From the NCBI RefSeq assembly GCF_016881005.1, contig NZ_JACOPV010000005.1, positions 62,001 to 126,000 on the forward strand: 64,000 bases of DNA, in the 5' to 3' direction. A program made the position numbers and the translations under genes. The notes under the pieces are model-generated. The model searched no databases and was not told the origin of the DNA. It saw only the letters and a list, made by a program, of their open reading frames with translations. This document shows, in pieces, positions 60,980-64,000 of the stretch. Position 1 is the stretch's first letter. Each line of letters begins with the position of its first letter. The stretch comes from Pseudomonas arcuscaelestis. Lineage in GTDB: Bacteria > Pseudomonadota > Gammaproteobacteria > Pseudomonadales > Pseudomonadaceae.

Positions 60980-62092
60980 ATGAAACGTGTAGGTCTGATC
61001 GGTTGGCGCGGTATGGTCGGTTCCGTGCTCATGCAGCGGATGCTGGAAGAGCAGGATTTCGATCTCATCGAGCCGGTGTTCTTCACCACTTCCAACGTAG
61101 GTGGACAGGGTCCGGCTGTGGGCAAGGACATTGCTCCGCTCAAGGACGCGTACAGCATTGAAGAGCTCAAGACCCTCGATGTAATCCTGACCTGTCAGGG
61201 TGGCGACTACACCAGCGAAGTATTCCCCAAGCTGCGCGAAGCCGGCTGGCAGGGCTACTGGATCGATGCCGCCTCCAGCCTGCGCATGCAGGATGATGCG
61301 GTTATCGTTCTGGATCCGGTCAACCGCCGGGTTATCGATCAGCAACTCGACGCGGGCACCAAGAACTACATTGGTGGCAACTGCACCGTCAGCTTGATGC
61401 TGATGGGCTTGGGTGGCCTGTTCGAGGCTGGCCTGGTCGAGTGGATGAGTGCCATGACCTACCAGGCAGCGTCCGGTGCTGGTGCTCAGAACATGCGCGA
61501 GCTGATCCGTCAGATGGGCGCCACCCACGCGGCCGTGGCGGATGATCTGGCCAATCCGGCCAGCGCAATCCTCGACATCGACCGCAAGGTCGCCGAAGCC
61601 ATGCGCAGCGAAGCCTATCCGACGGAAAACTTCGGTGTTCCGCTGGCGGGCAGCCTGATCCCCTGGATCGACAAGGAACTGCCTAACGGTCAAAGCCGTG
61701 AAGAGTGGAAAGCTCAGGCCGAGACCAACAAGATTCTCGGTCGCTTCAAGAGCCCGATCCCGGTTGACGGTATCTGCGTGCGCATTGGTGCAATGCGTTG
61801 CCACAGCCAGGCGCTGACCATCAAGCTGAACAAAGATGTGCCGATCGCCGATATTGAAGGCATGATCAGCCAGCACAACCCATGGGTCAAACTGGTGCCC
61901 AACCAGCGTGAGATCAGCATGCAGGAGCTCAGCCCGACCAATGTCACCGGTACGTTGAACATTCCGGTGGGGCGTCTGCGCAAGCTGAACATGGGTTCGC
62001 AGTACCTGGGTGCCTTTACTGTCGGCGACCAACTGCTGTGGGGCGCGGCCGAGCCGCTGCGTCGCATGCTGCGGATTCTGCTGGAGCGTTGA
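60980..62092 (+). CDS. asd: Aspartate-semialdehyde dehydrogenase
   Basis: 370 residues. The NADP site [13 protein letters not shown], the catalytic Cys135 in GGNCTVSLM, and the Arg and His in [11 protein letters not shown] are intact. It reduces aspartyl phosphate to the semialdehyde for Lys, Thr, Met and diaminopimelate synthesis. Confidence 0.98.
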   Translation: MKRVGLIGWRGMVGSVLMQRMLEEQDFDLIEPVFFTTSNVGGQGPAVGKDIAPLKDAYSIEELKTLDVILTCQGGDYTSEVFPKLREAGWQGYWIDAASSLRMQDDAVIVLDPVNRRVIDQQLDAGTKNYIGGNCTVSLMLMGLGGLFEAGLVEWMSAMTYQAASGAGAQNMRELIRQMGATHAAVADDLANPASAILDIDRKVAEAMRSEAYPTENFGVPLAGSLIPWIDKELPNGQSREEWKAQAETNKILGRFKSPIPVDGICVRIGAMRCHSQALTIKLNKDVPIADIEGMISQHNPWVKLVPNQREISMQELSPTNVTGTLNIPVGRLRKLNMGSQYLGAFTVGDQLLWGAAEPLRRMLRILLER

Positions 62093-62111
62093 TCTGACGC
62101 TGGCGGTAGCG

Positions 62112-62146
62112 AAGGCCCGTGCTGGTGACAGCACGGGCTTTTTTGT
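62112..62146 (+). terminator. Terminator after asd
   Basis: GCCCGTGCT and AGCACGGGC form a stem with a GGTGAC loop, followed by TTTTTT. Confidence 0.92.
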
Positions 62147-62157
62147 TGTTATCAATA

Positions 62158-62192
62158 GAGCCGGCAGGAACGGGCTTGCTCCGCGATTGTGG
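62158..62192. repeat. REP-like remnant
   Basis: GGAACGGGCTTGCTCCGCGAT resembles the core of Pseudomonas REP sequences (GGGAGCGGGCTTGCCCCGCGAT). Only one arm pair is seen. Confidence 0.5.
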
Positions 62193-62233
62193 TGTAAAGT
62201 GCCGCTCCCGCCGTTCCAGCAGAGGAGTTCCCC

Positions 62234-63244
62234 ATGAGCCAGCCTATTGATATTGCCGTTATCGGTGCCACCGGTACTGTCGGTGAAACCCTTGTGCAAA
62301 TTCTTGAAGAGCAGGATTTTCCAGTGGGTACCCTGCACTTGCTGGCCAGCAATGAATCGGCTGGCAGCGGTGTGATGTTTCGCAGTAAAAGCCTGCGCGT
62401 CCGTGAAGTCGACAGCTTCGACTTCACCAAGGTCAAGCTGGTGTTTTTCGCTGCCGGCCCCGCCGTTACCCGCAGCTTCGCCCCGCGGGCCCAGGCCGCC
62501 GGTTGTGCCGTGATTGATCTGTCAGGCGGCTTGTCGGCCGAGGCGGCGCCGGCCTTGGTTCCTGAGGCCAATGCCGCACGGCTCGAAAACCTGGCTCAGC
62601 CAGTGCAGGTGAGCAGCCCGAGCGCTGCTGCCGTGGCCTTGTCGGTGGCCCTGGCGCCGCTGAAGAACTTGCTCGATATCGAGCGAATCAACGTAACTGC
62701 GTGCCTGGCAGTGTCGGCCCAAGGCCGTGAAGCAGTGAGCGAGTTGGCCCGCCAGACCGCAGAGCTGCTCAACGCGCGTCCGCTGGAGCCGCGTTTCTTC
62801 GATCGACAAATGGCCTTTAACCTGTTGGCTCAGGTCGGCGCCAACGATACCGATGGTCATGGTGCGCTCGAGCGTCGCCTGGTCGGTGAGTTGCGCGAAG
62901 TGCTGGGCTTGCCGGCGCTGAAGATTTCCGTCAGCTGCATTCAAGTCCCGGTGTTTTTCGGCGATAGCTACAGTGTGTCGGTACAAAGCCGCAAAGCGGT
63001 TGATCTGGCCGCAGTCAACGCCGCGCTTGAGGCTGCTGACAGTATTGAACTGGTCGAGGAGGGTGACTACCCGACTCCGGTGGGTGACGCGGTTGGGCAG
63101 GACGTGGTCTATGTTGGACGAGTACGCGGTGGAATTGACGAGGTCGAGCAGCTCAACCTCTGGTTGACCACCGACAATGTGCGCAAGGGCGCGGCATTGA
63201 ACGCCGTGCAATTGGCGCAATTGTTGATAAAACATGTTGTGTAA
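62234..63244 (+). CDS. usg: Usg-like paralog of aspartate-semialdehyde dehydrogenase, probably inactive as an enzyme
   Basis: 336 residues. The fold and NADP loop (IGATGTVGETLV) are kept. The catalytic Cys is replaced (SSPSA at residues 127-131). The catalytic Arg and His are replaced by Gln237 and Asp244 (SCIQVPVFFGDSYSV). Family members lie next to asd or truA in many gammaproteobacteria and their role is unknown. A terminator separates it from asd. Confidence 0.88.
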   Translation: MSQPIDIAVIGATGTVGETLVQILEEQDFPVGTLHLLASNESAGSGVMFRSKSLRVREVDSFDFTKVKLVFFAAGPAVTRSFAPRAQAAGCAVIDLSGGLSAEAAPALVPEANAARLENLAQPVQVSSPSAAAVALSVALAPLKNLLDIERINVTACLAVSAQGREAVSELARQTAELLNARPLEPRFFDRQMAFNLLAQVGANDTDGHGALERRLVGELREVLGLPALKISVSCIQVPVFFGDSYSVSVQSRKAVDLAAVNAALEAADSIELVEEGDYPTPVGDAVGQDVVYVGRVRGGIDEVEQLNLWLTTDNVRKGAALNAVQLAQLLIKHVV

Positions 63245-63316
63245 AAGATACTTGCAGCTAATTTTTACCGAGAGATTGCTCGGTTGCCGGGGACGGTTCT
63301 TTCAAAGGAAGAGGTC

Positions 63317-64000
63317 ATGCTTCGAATTCGCAAACTGGTCTTAGCAATAGCCGCGGCGTCGGCGCTGTCGTCCGGTATGGCGCATGCCCTCGGTTTGGGT
63401 GAGTTGACCCTCAAGTCGGCGCAGAATCAGCCGCTGGATGCCGAAATCGAACTGCTCGATGTTCGCGATCTCACTGCCGCCGAAATGGCCCCGAGCCTGG
63501 CGCCGCCTGAAGAGTTTGCCAAGGCCGGGATTGAACGTCCGACCTACCTCAACGGCCTGGTTTTCACCCCGGTGATCAACCCCAACGGCAAGAGTGTCTT
63601 GCGGGTGACTTCAAGTCAGGCGTTGCCGGCGCCAATGGTCAAGTTCCTGGTCCAGGTGATGTGGCCAAGCGGGCGCCTGTTGCGTGATTACAGCGTACTG
63701 GTCAACCAGGCTGCACTGCCGGGCGCCAAGCCTGAATCGACAATCAGCCCGGCGGTAAGCGCGCCGGGCAACTACACCACAGTACGCCGTGACACATTGT
63801 GGGAGATTGCCTCGAAAGCACGCCAGGGGGGCTCGGTGCAGCAGACCATGCTGGCCATTCAGGCGCTGAACCCCGATGCCTTTATCAACGGCAATATCAA
63901 CTTGCTGAAAACCGGTCAGGTCTTGCGCCTGCCCGATCAGCAACAGGTCATGAGTATTCCTCAAGGCCAGGCGGTAGCCGAAGTTGCAGAGCAGTACGCC
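63317..64000 (+). CDS. fimV: FimV-type peptidoglycan-binding protein, N-terminal part (runs off the window edge)
   Basis: 228 residues are visible. A signal peptide (residues 1-24, ending AHA) is followed by the FimV N-terminal domain (LGLGELTLKSAQNQPLDAEI) and a LysM motif near residues 155-210. The membrane helix and the acidic cytoplasmic region should lie beyond 64000. FimV acts in type IV pili assembly and polar signalling. AAGGAAGAGG precedes the ATG. Confidence 0.93.
   Translation, partial: MLRIRKLVLAIAAASALSSGMAHALGLGELTLKSAQNQPLDAEIELLDVRDLTAAEMAPSLAPPEEFAKAGIERPTYLNGLVFTPVINPNGKSVLRVTSSQALPAPMVKFLVQVMWPSGRLLRDYSVLVNQAALPGAKPESTISPAVSAPGNYTTVRRDTLWEIASKARQGGSVQQTMLAIQALNPDAFINGNINLLKTGQVLRLPDQQQVMSIPQGQAVAEVAEQYA

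Noticed and set aside
59232..62338. Long open frames antisense to leuB, asd and the methyltransferase gene
   Set aside because: They lie wholly against clear housekeeping genes and show no domain.

Overview
The window is chromosomal DNA of a Pseudomonas, most like the P. putida / P. fluorescens side of the genus. This rests on gene content and order (exbB-exbD-lpxK-ycaR-kdsB-murB, rne-rluC, the plsX-fabD-fabG-acpP-fabF-pabC-mltG-tmk-holB block, uvrB-emrBA-gltX, leuC-leuD-leuB-asd-usg-fimV), evenly GC-rich coding sequence and many 1-11 bp gene overlaps. No phage, transposase, integrase, CRISPR array or rRNA was seen. Nearly all of it is core genome; the least ordinary part is a 1.2 kb non-coding repeat locus at about 51.3-52.5 kb. 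Gene names come from recognising protein families by eye; no database search was run.

Layout. 1-10.5 kb: the N-terminal part of a SagS-like hybrid sensor kinase, a DUF815 ATPase coupled to a free-methionine sulfoxide reductase, a tRNA-Glu/Gly array, a FadE-type acyl-CoA dehydrogenase, a GST, an ABC-2 exporter pair and a DUF2062 protein. 10.7-17.5 kb: comEC (broken by a one-base frameshift), exbB/exbD, then an envelope operon (lpxK, ycaR, kdsB, a low-molecular-weight tyrosine phosphatase, murB). 17.6-24.7 kb: rne with a very long leader, divergent from rluC-HAD-sppA, with maf convergent. 24.8-34.6 kb: yceD-rpmF-plsX-fabD-fabG-acpP-fabF-pabC-mltG-tmk-holB-tatD, which joins ribosome, fatty acid, folate, peptidoglycan and replication functions. 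The small RNA RgsA lies just beyond, on the other strand.

34.8-47.7 kb: a class V aminotransferase, a TetR regulator, a MoaA-like radical SAM enzyme, a lipoprotein, DUF1285, tRNA-Asn, an aromatic/aspartate aminotransferase, uvrB, an EmrAB-type efflux pair, gltX and a tRNA-Ala/Glu array. 47.8-51.3 kb: a TetR-hydrolase pair with a palindromic operator, a thioesterase, dusC and the heat-shock gene ibpA with a sigma-32-like promoter and a ROSE-like thermometer. 51.3-52.5 kb: nested direct and inverted repeats with a hexanucleotide repeat. 52.5-64 kb: a five-PAS GGDEF-EAL protein, a LysR regulator divergent from leuC-leuD-methyltransferase-leuB, asd, a catalytically degenerate asd paralog (usg) and the start of fimV.

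Main points for a second look: the comEC frameshift in a G5 tract, the repeat locus, the absence of pilZ between holB and tatD, a near-leaderless yceD-rpmF promoter, the roughly 680-nt rne leader, and the loss of catalytic residues in usg.
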